The position numbers and the translations under genes were made by a program. Positions 44,017 to 52,686 of a stretch of 64,000 nt of DNA are shown here, in pieces. The notes under the pieces are model-generated. The model was not told the DNA's origin. It made no database searches and saw nothing but the letters and a program-made list of their open reading frames with translations. Location: NCBI RefSeq assembly GCF_016724845.1, contig NZ_CP068082.1, positions 5,084,001-5,148,000 of the forward strand, given 5' to 3'. The DNA comes from Sphingobacterium spiritivorum. Its GTDB lineage: Bacteria > Bacteroidota > Bacteroidia > Sphingobacteriales > Sphingobacteriaceae. Position 1 is the stretch's first letter. Each line of letters begins with the position of its first letter.

Positions 44017-45111
44017 ATGCAGGCAAATGCAACATTAAAAAAATCGAACCATGGTGCCATGGTCATCGCAGCTTATGCAGTCGTATATATTGTATGGGGA
44101 TCTACATTTTTCTTCATCGAAAAGGCGCTTCATAGCTTCCCTCCCTTTGTATTAGGTTCATTACGTTTTATAACAGCCAGTGTTATTTTAATGAGCTACT
44201 GTAAAATCAAGGGATACAAACTCTTTCAAAAGAAAGCTGTCCGTGACGCATTGGTTGTCGGATTTCTGCTTTTGTTTATTGATATGGCTGCTGTTATTTG
44301 GGCAGAGCAGCATATATCCAGTGGAATTGTAGCGATTATGTCTGCGGCGGCTGCTATATGGTTTGTACTGTTGGACAGATCCAAATGGAAAGAGAACTTT
44401 ACCAGCGTTCCTACGATTGTAGGTCTTTTCTTAGGCTTCCTGGGCGTGGTGATGTTATTTGGTGAACAATTGATGATATCCGATGGTTCTTCTCAGAAAA
44501 CAGTCCGTGTACTGGCGATGATCGCTATGGTCGTCGGATCTATATCCTGGACTGTAGGATCATTGTATTCTAAATATAGTGCAAAAAAAGAAAGCAAACC
44601 GGCAGAGCAACCTGCTGATCAGAAAGAAGACCTTCATGTCATGGTCAAGACTGCATGGCAAATGGTGATCGCCGGTGTTATGTTTACTATTGTCGGATTG
44701 AGCAATGGCGAATATGCAAACTTTGATTATACAACTGTGACTACAGCCAACTGGTGGGCATTGGCTTACCTGATTGTATTTGGATCTATTCTTGCATTCA
44801 GCTCTTATATCTGGTTACTGCAGGTCAGACCGGCTACTGAAGTGAGTACATATGCGTATGTCAATCCGATTGTGGCGGTCATACTCACCTACTTTTTCTC
44901 CGATCATGTCGTCACCAGCTTGCAGATTTCCGGATTGGTGGTCGTATTGATCAGTGTGTTATTAATGAACTGGAATCTGTATAAGGATAATACTACAGTA
45001 GTGGCCATACGCAATAAAGGTTTTAGAAGAAAATCTGTTATCGCCCCTAAAGAAAGTCTTCGCATACAGGATATAGAATCCGACAAAAGAACTTCAGAAG
45101 CAATTCTTTAG
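44017..45111 (+). CDS. EamA/DMT superfamily metabolite exporter
   Basis: 364 aa with ten membrane helices in two EamA repeats; the first opens with AYAVVYIVWGSTFFFIEKAL and the second half ends in ATEVSTYAYVNPIVAVILTYFFS (split), the RhtA/YedA signature. A long hydrophilic loop (about residues 190-212, KKESKPAEQPADQKED) divides the halves, and a basic tail of ~40 residues follows the last helix. It is cotranscribed with the upstream Lrp/AsnC regulator and has its own strong Shine-Dalgarno. Substrate probably an amino acid or related metabolite by context; this is inference. Confidence 0.92.
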   Translation: MQANATLKKSNHGAMVIAAYAVVYIVWGSTFFFIEKALHSFPPFVLGSLRFITASVILMSYCKIKGYKLFQKKAVRDALVVGFLLLFIDMAAVIWAEQHISSGIVAIMSAAAAIWFVLLDRSKWKENFTSVPTIVGLFLGFLGVVMLFGEQLMISDGSSQKTVRVLAMIAMVVGSISWTVGSLYSKYSAKKESKPAEQPADQKEDLHVMVKTAWQMVIAGVMFTIVGLSNGEYANFDYTTVTTANWWALAYLIVFGSILAFSSYIWLLQVRPATEVSTYAYVNPIVAVILTYFFSDHVVTSLQISGLVVVLISVLLMNWNLYKDNTTVVAIRNKGFRRKSVIAPKESLRIQDIESDKRTSEAIL

Positions 45112-45144
45112 ATATAAAATAAGTGATGTTATTTTATATAGTAT

Positions 45145-45184
45145 AACAACAAAGCCATTGCATATCTGCAATGGCTTTGTTGTT
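45145..45184. terminator. Bidirectional intrinsic terminator
   Basis: A perfect 18-bp stem (arms 45145-45162 and 45167-45184, core AAAGCCATTGCA / TGCAATGGCTTT) with loop TATC. It serves the exporter (+) and the DUF2892 gene (-). Confidence 0.94.
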
Positions 45185-45210
45185 TATAATGCTTTCGGAT
45201 CCCGTCGGTA

Positions 45211-45510
45211 TTATTTCACAAAATAACGATGCTCGATTACAGTGACATCCTTTTCGCCTGTAGCTTTTGCTATCGTATCTTTCACCACACACTTACCGGT
45301 CACTCCTCTCCACACTAATGCGCCACCGAGGGTCAATGTAGAGAATCCGGTCAACGGACTTTTGAAAATATTACGAATACCGATACCAAGAATAAATCCT
45401 CCTGCCACTACAGACAGCACACGTTCGGAATTACCGACATTTCCATCCACACAACCTGTGTCCAATTTATCCTTGACTTTTTCTAAAGCTAAATTCAATA
45501 TATTGCTCAT
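45211..45510 (-). CDS. DUF2892 (YgaP-like membrane domain) protein
   Basis: 99 aa. The core NVGNSERVLSVVAGGFILGIGI followed by TGFSTLTLGGALVWRGVTGKCVV is the YgaP_TM/DUF2892 signature: two short membrane helices with conserved N-x-x-x-x-E-R. An amphipathic N-terminus precedes it. The family often accompanies rhodanese domains, absent here. The mRNA carries a good Shine-Dalgarno (AAAGGAGC, minus strand around 45516-45523). Role unknown. Confidence 0.9.
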   Translation of the reverse strand: MSNILNLALEKVKDKLDTGCVDGNVGNSERVLSVVAGGFILGIGIRNIFKSPLTGFSTLTLGGALVWRGVTGKCVVKDTIAKATGEKDVTVIEHRYFVK

Positions 45511-45651
45511 AATTTGCTCCTTTATTATAACTTTATAACAAATAGTCTTATTTTATGTTTTGAGGAGAATCCTAAAATTTAGTTAAATTTTCAAATCATA
45601 TTGCTTACGGCTATGGTATCACATAATGATCACTATAGAACAGAACATCTT

Positions 45652-46497
45652 ATGCAAGTAAAAAAACATTCCGGTGAATTAGTTCCTTTCGAGCCAAACA
45701 GCCTGAAACAGTCTCTCTCCAGATCAGGTGCAAGTGACCAGGATGTAGAAAATGTATTTCAATCCATACAGCAAAACCTTTACGACGGGATATCGACCAA
45801 AGAATTGTATAAAATGGCTTTTGATCTGCTCAAAAATCAAAGAGATTCGTATGCGGCAAGATACAGTCTCAAAAAAGCGTTACGTGAATTAGGTCCTGAG
45901 GGTTTTTATTTTGAAAAATGGATCGCCCGTCTCTTTGCAGATGAAGGGTATAAAAGTATTAACGGTCAGACCGTTCAGGGACATGCGGTATCACACGAAA
46001 TAGATGTAGTAGCACTCAAGGGCGACAAAATGCTGGCTGTAGAGTGCAAATTCAGAAATGATATCGAAGCCAAAATTTCGGTGACTACGCCTATGTATTT
46101 TATGTCAAGAGTAAAAGACATCAGCAATCTGCCCTTTACATTTTTCGGTGGTGAATATACTTTTACTGAAGGGTGGCTCGTTACGAATGCATATTTCACA
46201 TCTGATTCAACAGATTTTGGGGAGTACTACAAGATGAATCTGTTATCCTGGAATTATCCGAAGAACAGCAGTATCAAAGTCCGGGTAGATAATAACGGAC
46301 TGTATCCTGTGACCTGCCTAACTTGCCTGAGTGATGCCGAAAAAGGCATGTTACTCAAAAATCAATGTATACTGGTAAAGGAATTACTGGATAATCCGAG
46401 TATCCTGCAAAGTGTGCATGTAAATCCCGAAAAAGCAAAAAAAATCCTGAAAGAAGCAAACGAACTTATCAATAGCCCGGTACAAACAGAACATTAA
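45652..46497 (+). CDS. ATP-cone domain fused to an Mrr-like PD-(D/E)xK nuclease domain
   Basis: 281 aa from the ATG at 45652 (MQVKKHSGELVPFEPNSLKQ), the natural start of an ATP cone; in-frame starts at 45601 (TTG) and 45613 add unconserved residues. Residues about 1-85 are the ATP-cone (nucleotide sensor of ribonucleotide reductases and NrdR) ending ARYSLKKALRELGPEG. Residues about 86-180 are a restriction-endonuclease-like fold with FE88, D118 (HEIDVV) and E131-C-K133 as active-site residues. The rest has a helix-rich C-terminus with NPSILQSV and two cysteines (TCLTCL). It is followed 8 bp later by a LOG-family gene, so both are made together. Function of the fusion is not established to my knowledge. 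Confidence 0.85.
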   Translation: MQVKKHSGELVPFEPNSLKQSLSRSGASDQDVENVFQSIQQNLYDGISTKELYKMAFDLLKNQRDSYAARYSLKKALRELGPEGFYFEKWIARLFADEGYKSINGQTVQGHAVSHEIDVVALKGDKMLAVECKFRNDIEAKISVTTPMYFMSRVKDISNLPFTFFGGEYTFTEGWLVTNAYFTSDSTDFGEYYKMNLLSWNYPKNSSIKVRVDNNGLYPVTCLTCLSDAEKGMLLKNQCILVKELLDNPSILQSVHVNPEKAKKILKEANELINSPVQTEH

Positions 46498-46505
46498 AGC
46501 CGTAT

Positions 46506-47252
46506 ATGAAGAATATATTTTTAAAAGAGGAACAGAAGTTTATGGAAGGAGCCCGCAGCAGATGGCGGGAACTTAAATATGTTGGTGGAGTTGTGTATCA
46601 GTTTATCAAAGGATTCCGCGCACTTCATTTTATCGGGCCTTGTATTACGGTATTCGGATCTGCCCGGTTTAAGGAAGATCATCCCTATTATGCTTTAGCA
46701 AGAAAGGTATCTGCAGAAGTTTCCAAACTGGGTTTTACGATTATGACAGGTGGCGGGCCCGGAATTATGGAGGCAGCCAACCGCGGAGCACGGGATGCCG
46801 GAGGACCTTCTGTAGGTTGCAATATTGTACTTCCCCACGAACAGCACCCCAATCCTTATCTGGATAAGTATATCAATATTGAATATTTCTTTGTCCGTAA
46901 GGAACTTCTCCGAAAATATTCATTTGGTATTATTACGTTACCGGGAGGATTTGGCACTCTGGATGAACTTTTTGAAACTATTACGCTGATTCAAACAGGC
47001 AAAATAAAAAAGTTTCCGATAGTCATCATGGGCCTGGAATATCATAGAAATATTCAGGAACACATTGCTACGATGGCATTGGCAGGCACAATCAGTCCTG
47101 ATGATCAGGAGCTAATTTTATTTACAGACGATATCGATGAGGCTATAGGTCATATCAGAAGACATGCAGAGGAAAGCCGTATACTGAAATTACAGCCTCC
47201 TAAAAAAGCAAGCTGGATGCTGGGTGAAAAGACATTGAAGAAACAGGCTTAA
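46506..47252 (+). CDS. LOG family nucleotide 5'-monophosphate phosphoribohydrolase-like protein
   Basis: 248 aa. The Rossmann-like LOG fold is marked by ITVFGSARF, MTGGGPGIMEAANRGARDAGG and the catalytic motif LPGGFGTLDELFET (PGGxGTxxE, about residue 145). Characterised LOG enzymes release a base from nucleoside 5'-monophosphates. An N-terminal extension of about 45 residues (KNIFLKEEQKFMEGARSRWRE, divided) is present. It is the second gene of the ATP-cone nuclease operon with an 8-bp gap. Annotation as lysine decarboxylase is a historical error for this family. Confidence 0.9.
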   Translation: MKNIFLKEEQKFMEGARSRWRELKYVGGVVYQFIKGFRALHFIGPCITVFGSARFKEDHPYYALARKVSAEVSKLGFTIMTGGGPGIMEAANRGARDAGGPSVGCNIVLPHEQHPNPYLDKYINIEYFFVRKELLRKYSFGIITLPGGFGTLDELFETITLIQTGKIKKFPIVIMGLEYHRNIQEHIATMALAGTISPDDQELILFTDDIDEAIGHIRRHAEESRILKLQPPKKASWMLGEKTLKKQA

Positions 47253-47392
47253 TAGAGTATTCTTATGCCAGATTACATCTCCTTTGTAAAATAGCAAGAC
47301 GACAAATAACAATTTAAAATTCAGATTGATCTTGAATATTATACATTGGTAAAAAGGTAAAGGAAAAGAATATATTATTAAATAGTTTTGTC

Positions 47393-47662
47393 TTACACTT
47401 CAAAATTTTCAATATCTGCAATATCTTCCGTTATAAACTCATATCTATCCGTTGCTCTTACATCCCAAACAATTAAATGAAAATTATCTGATTTATATGC
47501 AGGAACTGAAATATCACCAGAACCTTTACTGATATTCATTTTCTCAGCATCCTCAGTTAATACCAGCTTACCATAATAAACCTTTTCATTATCGTCATTC
47601 ATAGTTACTTTGACTAACTTTCTTGTATCAAAGTTTTTCCCTTTAAATATCACTATACTCAT
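47393..47662 (-). CDS. Small hypothetical protein, 89 aa
   Basis: An 89-aa acidic protein with short strands (MSIVIFKGKNFDTRKLVKV, VYYGKLVLTEDA, NFHLIVWDVRA, RYEFITEDIADIENFEV). I do not recognise it. It has no signal peptide or membrane segment. It is divergent from katE and its codon use is AT-rich like katE and the phytochrome gene. Real gene status is supported by its length, its compact mixed alpha/beta pattern and lack of an overlapping gene. Confidence 0.6.
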   Translation of the reverse strand: MSIVIFKGKNFDTRKLVKVTMNDDNEKVYYGKLVLTEDAEKMNISKGSGDISVPAYKSDNFHLIVWDVRATDRYEFITEDIADIENFEV

Positions 47663-47715
47663 AATTTTATTGATTTAGAACCATTTACACATAAATTCTA
47701 AACAATCAGAATGAA

Positions 47716-47738
47716 TAGAAGTTTTATACGAACTTCTA
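47716..47738. promoter_or_regulatory. Inverted repeat upstream of katE, possible operator
   Basis: TAGAAGTT and AACTTCTA, 7 bp apart, lie 83 bp before the katE ATG and 54 bp before the start of the divergent small gene. There is no T tract, so a protein site is more likely than a terminator. Confidence 0.4.
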
Positions 47739-47820
47739 TATAATACCCTAACTCGGAAACTTTACTCTTCATAGATTGTTTATAAATGGTCTACTATCAT
47801 AAAGGCTAATTATAATAACT

Positions 47821-49944
47821 ATGAAAAACCAAAGAGAGAACAAAAAAGTACAGCAAATTAATGATCATGTCATTGATAATAATGGGCGCCTTCTCACCAC
47901 AAATGATGGTGTTCCAATAGATGACAATAATAATATGTTAAAAGCAGGCGAACGTGGGCCAGCTTTGATAGAAGATTTCATCTATCAAGACAAAATGGCT
48001 CATTTCGACAGAGAAAGAATTCCTGAAAGAGTAGTTCACGCAAGGGGGTCTGGAGCTCATGGAATATTCGAAGCCACAGCAGATATTTCTAAATATACTA
48101 GAGCTTCATTTCTTAAGAAAGGTACTGTAACCCCACTATTTGTTAGATTTTCAACAGTTGCAGGATTTAAAGGATCTACTGATTTAGCTCGAGATGTTAG
48201 AGGTTTTTCTGTTAAATTCTATACTGAAGATGGTAATTATGATTTGGTGGGGAATAATATTCCTGTATTTTTTATACAAGATGCTATGAATTTTCCAGAT
48301 CTTGTTCATGCAGTTAAGCCGGAGCCGAATAATGAAATGCCTCAAGCAGCTTCTGCTCATGATACTTTTTGGGATTTTATATCCTTGATGCCGGAAGCGG
48401 CTCATATGATTATGTGGACCATGTCTGACAGAGCTATTCCAAGATCATTTCGTATGATGGAAGGATTTGGAGTTCACACATTTAAATTTGTGAATGCAGA
48501 AGGTAAAGGAACATTTGTAAAGTTTCATTGGAAACCAAAATTAGGAGTTCATTCAGTGGCATGGAATGAAGCACAAAAAATATCGGGATTTGACGCCGAT
48601 TTCCATCGTCGTGATTTATGGGAGAATATTGAAAAAGGAAATTTTCCACAATGGGATTTGGGTGTACAGCTTGTCCCTGAAGAGGATGAACATAAATTTA
48701 CTTTTGATTTATTAGATGCTACGAAAATTATCCCAGAAGAATTAGTTCCGGTGGAAATAATCGGAACTATGACTTTAAACAGAAATCCGGAAAACTTCTT
48801 TGCAGAAACAGAGCAGATCGCTTTCGATCCAGGTCGAATCGTTCCCGGAATAGATCTTACGAATGATCCACTTTTACAAGGAAGAGTATTTTCATATGCC
48901 GATACTCAAAACTACCGTCTTGGCGGACCTAATTTTCATGAGATTCCTATTAATCGTTCAGTGAATGGTAAATTTAACAATCAAAAGGATGGTTTTGGAA
49001 GACAGGATATTCTTAAAGGAAATGTGAGTTATTTTCCCAATAGTCTTGGTGGAGGTTGTCCTTATCACGCCATGTTAAAAGGGGAAGATGGATTTAAAAG
49101 TCATGAAGAAAAGGTTGATGGTAAAAAAGTAAGACGTAGATCCACTTCTTTTGCAGATCATTTTACTCAAGCTAGATTATTCTTTAATTCTCAATCCAAA
49201 CCGGAGCAGGAACACATGATTAATGCCTATAGCTTTGAATTGTCCAAAGTTAATTCCGTTGATGTTCGCAAAAGAGAATTGGCAGTTCTTAATCAAATTG
49301 ATAAAGAATTAGCTGCACGTGTAGGTGCTAATTTGGGAATTGAACCTGCTTCAGAATTGGATGAACTGACTTTGCAATTTGCAAGGCAAAATCATCCGGA
49401 ATATCCTATTAAAGCTCCAAAACCGGAAGTTGAAAAATCTCCAGCATTAAGTATGAAAACCAACCCTGGTGAGGGAACAATTGAAACACGTAAAGTAGCA
49501 TTTCTAATTGCAGATGGAGTATCAAAAAAATCCATCGATAAAATGAAAACTGCCCTTGAGGCCGAAGGAGCTGAAGCTGTATTAATTTCCACAAATGTAG
49601 GAAAAGTCAAGTTTAAGGAAGGTGGATCTGCAGATATAGAGTTTTCATATTTAACTGAAGCTTCGGTATGCTATGATGCATTTTATACACCCGAAGGTGA
49701 TTCTGTCACTATTTTACAAGATGAACCTGATTATTTACATTTTATTAACGAAGGATTCCGCCATTGCAAAGCTTTAGCTTTTGCAAAAGGAGCTGAAAAC
49801 CTTATTGATGGAACTTATCTTAATAAAAATAAAGATTCAGGAGTTATTTTTGAATCAGACGGAAACCTTATTGAAGAATTTATCAAAACAATGAAAGCCC
49901 ATCGAGTATGGGAAAGGGAAAACGCTAGAAAAGTACCTTCATAA
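47821..49944 (+). CDS. katE: Large-subunit (clade II) catalase, KatE/HPII type
   Basis: 707 aa, the length of HPII-like catalases with an extra C-terminal domain. It disproportionates H2O2. The distal heme residues are His in ERVVHARGSGAHG (about residue 73) and Asn in PVFFIQDAMNFPD; the proximal Tyr is in RVFSYADTQNYRLGGPNF. The C-terminal ~140 residues (KVAFLIADGVSKKSIDKMKTALEAEGAE, divided) are the DJ-1/GATase1-like domain of this clade. It is closed by a terminator at 49970. Its text is AT-richer than most neighbours. Confidence 0.96.
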   Translation: MKNQRENKKVQQINDHVIDNNGRLLTTNDGVPIDDNNNMLKAGERGPALIEDFIYQDKMAHFDRERIPERVVHARGSGAHGIFEATADISKYTRASFLKKGTVTPLFVRFSTVAGFKGSTDLARDVRGFSVKFYTEDGNYDLVGNNIPVFFIQDAMNFPDLVHAVKPEPNNEMPQAASAHDTFWDFISLMPEAAHMIMWTMSDRAIPRSFRMMEGFGVHTFKFVNAEGKGTFVKFHWKPKLGVHSVAWNEAQKISGFDADFHRRDLWENIEKGNFPQWDLGVQLVPEEDEHKFTFDLLDATKIIPEELVPVEIIGTMTLNRNPENFFAETEQIAFDPGRIVPGIDLTNDPLLQGRVFSYADTQNYRLGGPNFHEIPINRSVNGKFNNQKDGFGRQDILKGNVSYFPNSLGGGCPYHAMLKGEDGFKSHEEKVDGKKVRRRSTSFADHFTQARLFFNSQSKPEQEHMINAYSFELSKVNSVDVRKRELAVLNQIDKELAARVGANLGIEPASELDELTLQFARQNHPEYPIKAPKPEVEKSPALSMKTNPGEGTIETRKVAFLIADGVSKKSIDKMKTALEAEGAEAVLISTNVGKVKFKEGGSADIEFSYLTEASVCYDAFYTPEGDSVTILQDEPDYLHFINEGFRHCKALAFAKGAENLIDGTYLNKNKDSGVIFESDGNLIEEFIKTMKAHRVWERENARKVPS

Positions 49945-49969
49945 CCATTGTTTCTCTCTTATCTAGTTT

Positions 49970-49993
49970 GAAGGTCGTTTTTTAGCGACCTTC
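49970..49993 (+). terminator. Intrinsic terminator after katE
   Basis: GAAGGTCG and CGACCTTC pair over 8 bp around a T-rich loop, followed by TTTGTTT. It is 25 bp after the katE stop. Confidence 0.75.
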
Positions 49994-50019
49994 TTTGTTT
50001 CGTAATTATTTAAAATATA

Positions 50020-50043
50020 GTTCTTCATCTGCAGATGAAGAAC
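50020..50043. promoter_or_regulatory. 24-bp perfect palindrome upstream of the phytochrome gene
   Basis: GTTCTTCATCTG is followed directly by its reverse complement, with no loop, about 150 bp before the phytochrome ATG. No T tract follows on either side. A dimeric regulator site is the simplest reading. Confidence 0.5.
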
Positions 50044-50194
50044 GCGCAAACATTTTGATAAATACAATTTATTTGTATTTTTATTATTCGATTCTACAAT
50101 GAAATAATATAAAAAGAGAAAAAGTCTGTAAATATTCTAATTCCATTCTAATATTATATCAAATAGTATATTATCACACAATAATTATAGTTAT

Positions 50195-52366
50195 ATGGAA
50201 TTTATAGATTGTCACGAGGAAAAAATACATTTGTGTGGTTATATTCAAGATTTAGGTTATCTATTTGTATTTGATGAAACTAAAACGTGTACTGCTGCCA
50301 GTGATAATGTCATTCAGATTGATAATCTTCCCTTAGAGAAATACCTCGGAATGAGTATTGATGACGTTTTGTCTGCACTAACAAAAAGTAATACCTTCAT
50401 TTTCGAATCTATAAATCAAAATATAAATACTTCAATTTTCTACAGGTTTGCAGAAAGAATTCAGATTAATAATGTAGATTATGATTTAAGCATTTATACA
50501 TATGGAATTAATACTTACATAGAAATTGAGATTTGTAATGTAAATCAGTTAAAATCGACTAAACTATATTATTATGCCAAATACCTTGAAGATAATAAAT
50601 CAATGGTATGGCAATCCCTTACTAATTTAATACGTCAGATCATAAATTACGATAGAGTAATGGTTTATCAGTTTTTAGAAGACAATAGCGGAAAGGTTAT
50701 CGCTGAATCAAAATCTGAAAACATGCACTCTTTATTGGGATATCGTTACCCCGAATTTGACATTCCTAAGCAAGCCCGTGAACTGTATACTATTTTTCTT
50801 GCCAGACATACAACAGATACGGAAGGAATCACCCACAAAATTGTAAGCAAGACTAATCAGGAAATTGATTTAACAAAATGTAGTTTACGTGCCATGTCAC
50901 CTATACATTTACAATATTTGAGAAATTCCAATGCGAGGGCGACCGCGAGTTTTTCTATAATTCAAGACGGAAAATTATGGGGTTTAGTAACTTGTCAAAA
51001 TAGTAAGCCCTTACATGTTGATCTGGCGCAAAGACATTTATGTACATTTCTAACGCAATTCTCAACTAATCATCACATATCTGAATTATTAAAACAAGAT
51101 TTAGAGACTCAAAATATCATGTATGTTTTGGAAAAGGAACTCAAAAGTGATTTACTGATTCATAGGGATATTCATTACGTTTTAGAAACTTTTGGAGAAC
51201 GGATAATGAAAATGGTTGATGCAGATGGAATAATTATCAAGCATAATAAAGGTGAAAAATTTTTTGGAACAGTTCCTGGTGCTCGTCATTTAAAAGAAAT
51301 AGATAATCGCTTAAAAAATGAAGATACCGGTTTTTTCTTTACACATGAGTTTACCTATGAAGCTCAGGAAGAGGAGTTATTCCCGGGAATTATAAGAGCA
51401 GAAATACTTGCAGAATCTCAATGGAAAATATATCTTTTTCGGAAAGAACTATTAATTGAAGAATTATGGGCTGGAAAGCCTGAAAAACAGTTAAATTATG
51501 ATCCTGAAAGAAAAATCACCTACCCTTCTCCCAGAACATCTTTTGAAACATGGAGACAGATAACGCGTGGAAAGGCCTCTGTATGGCTTAAAGTTCAATT
51601 ATTATTCCTTGAGCGAATAGTGTACATTATTCAACAGGCTATAGCTAAAAGAAATGCCGAAATTGATCAACTAAATAAAGATCTTGTTCGTTCAAACAAT
51701 GCTTTAGATACATTTAGTTACACGCTTACGCATGATCTGAAAAATCCCCTATCGTCTATCCAGCTTGGAGCTCAGATGATATTAATGAAGAAGAATCTTT
51801 CTGAAGAACTTTTAAATAGATTAGGGACTAACATATTGGAAGCTTCAAATTTAATTACTGAAATGATAAATAAGGTTCATGAACTTTCAAAATCAAATTC
51901 AGTAGCATTAGATCTTGAAATAATAGATCCTAAAAATAAAATAGTTACAATTGCAGAGAGTAGTAAAGATCAATATGGAGTTGACAGTTTAGAATTCGTA
52001 ATGGGTGAAATCTTACCAATTAGAGGAGAAAGAACGCTTTTATACCAGTTGTTTCTAAATATCTTAGGGAATGCGATTAAATATAGTAGTAAACAGGAAC
52101 GTCCCAGAGTTGAAATATACAGTATCAAATCGGGGAGTAAAGTAATATATTTTATAGAGGATAACGGTATTGGAATGGATTTGAAAAACGGTAATAATAT
52201 ATTTGATATATTTCAAAGACTCCCCAATTCATCAGGGTATGATGGCTCAGGAATAGGACTATCCATTGTAAAAAGAATTATCGACAGATTAGGAGCTGAG
52301 ATTAAGGTAGAGAGTCAATTAGGAAAAGGAACACAATTTCAAATATACTTTAACAACGTACAGTAG
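50195..52366 (+). CDS. Bacteriophytochrome-type photosensory histidine kinase
   Basis: 723 aa. Order: PAS (about 5-110) with Cys6 in DCHEEKIH, matching the biliverdin-attaching cysteine of bacteriophytochromes; GAF (about 130-290) with PEFDIP (Asp189) and SPIHLQYLR (His238); PHY (about 300-480) with the tongue motif PRTSF (446-450); then a HisKA helix with His513 in TLTHDLKNP and a complete ATPase domain (GNAIKYSS, IEDNGIGMD, GSGIGLSIVKRI). It should bind biliverdin and signal red/far-red light by His-Asp relay. The usual CHH near residue 267 reads CQN, so ring D contacts are changed. No response regulator or heme oxygenase gene is adjacent; a 72-aa unknown follows. Confidence 0.94.
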   Translation: MEFIDCHEEKIHLCGYIQDLGYLFVFDETKTCTAASDNVIQIDNLPLEKYLGMSIDDVLSALTKSNTFIFESINQNINTSIFYRFAERIQINNVDYDLSIYTYGINTYIEIEICNVNQLKSTKLYYYAKYLEDNKSMVWQSLTNLIRQIINYDRVMVYQFLEDNSGKVIAESKSENMHSLLGYRYPEFDIPKQARELYTIFLARHTTDTEGITHKIVSKTNQEIDLTKCSLRAMSPIHLQYLRNSNARATASFSIIQDGKLWGLVTCQNSKPLHVDLAQRHLCTFLTQFSTNHHISELLKQDLETQNIMYVLEKELKSDLLIHRDIHYVLETFGERIMKMVDADGIIIKHNKGEKFFGTVPGARHLKEIDNRLKNEDTGFFFTHEFTYEAQEEELFPGIIRAEILAESQWKIYLFRKELLIEELWAGKPEKQLNYDPERKITYPSPRTSFETWRQITRGKASVWLKVQLLFLERIVYIIQQAIAKRNAEIDQLNKDLVRSNNALDTFSYTLTHDLKNPLSSIQLGAQMILMKKNLSEELLNRLGTNILEASNLITEMINKVHELSKSNSVALDLEIIDPKNKIVTIAESSKDQYGVDSLEFVMGEILPIRGERTLLYQLFLNILGNAIKYSSKQERPRVEIYSIKSGSKVIYFIEDNGIGMDLKNGNNIFDIFQRLPNSSGYDGSGIGLSIVKRIIDRLGAEIKVESQLGKGTQFQIYFNNVQ

Positions 52367-52460
52367 AAAATAATTTTTGAGCCTAAACAATCCTATTTTT
52401 ATTTTTTAGAATATATATGTATTTAAAGATCCACAGCAATTAAAATATATTTTATTTATA

Positions 52461-52679
52461 ATGAGCAGATACAATATATTAAGTGGACCTCAGGAAAAGT
52501 ATTGGATATGTACCGATATTGATACCGGAATATTCTGTGAATTTCAAGAACAAAACTTCCACTACACGCATCAATTTTATTTACTTGAATATAGTATTAC
52601 TCCAATTGAAGATTTGGGAGATTTTGCACATAAAATGATCGAGTGGTTAAAGGCAAATCACCTGGAAAAGTTATCTTAA
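52461..52679 (+). CDS. Small hypothetical protein, 72 aa
   Basis: A 72-aa protein with no signal or membrane segment, rich in aromatic residues (EKYWICTDIDTGIFCEFQEQNFHYTH, divided), with a helical C-terminus (DFAHKMIEWLKANHLEKLS). Family unknown. It begins 94 bp after the phytochrome stop and ends just before a perfect palindromic terminator, so it may share the phytochrome transcript. Its AT-rich codon use agrees with that. Confidence 0.6.
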   Translation: MSRYNILSGPQEKYWICTDIDTGIFCEFQEQNFHYTHQFYLLEYSITPIEDLGDFAHKMIEWLKANHLEKLS

Positions 52680-52686
52680 ATAAAAA

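Noticed and set aside
46506..47252. Annotation of the LOG gene as lysine decarboxylase.
   Set aside because: The PGGxGTxxE motif marks a LOG phosphoribohydrolase; the decarboxylase name is a historical misannotation.
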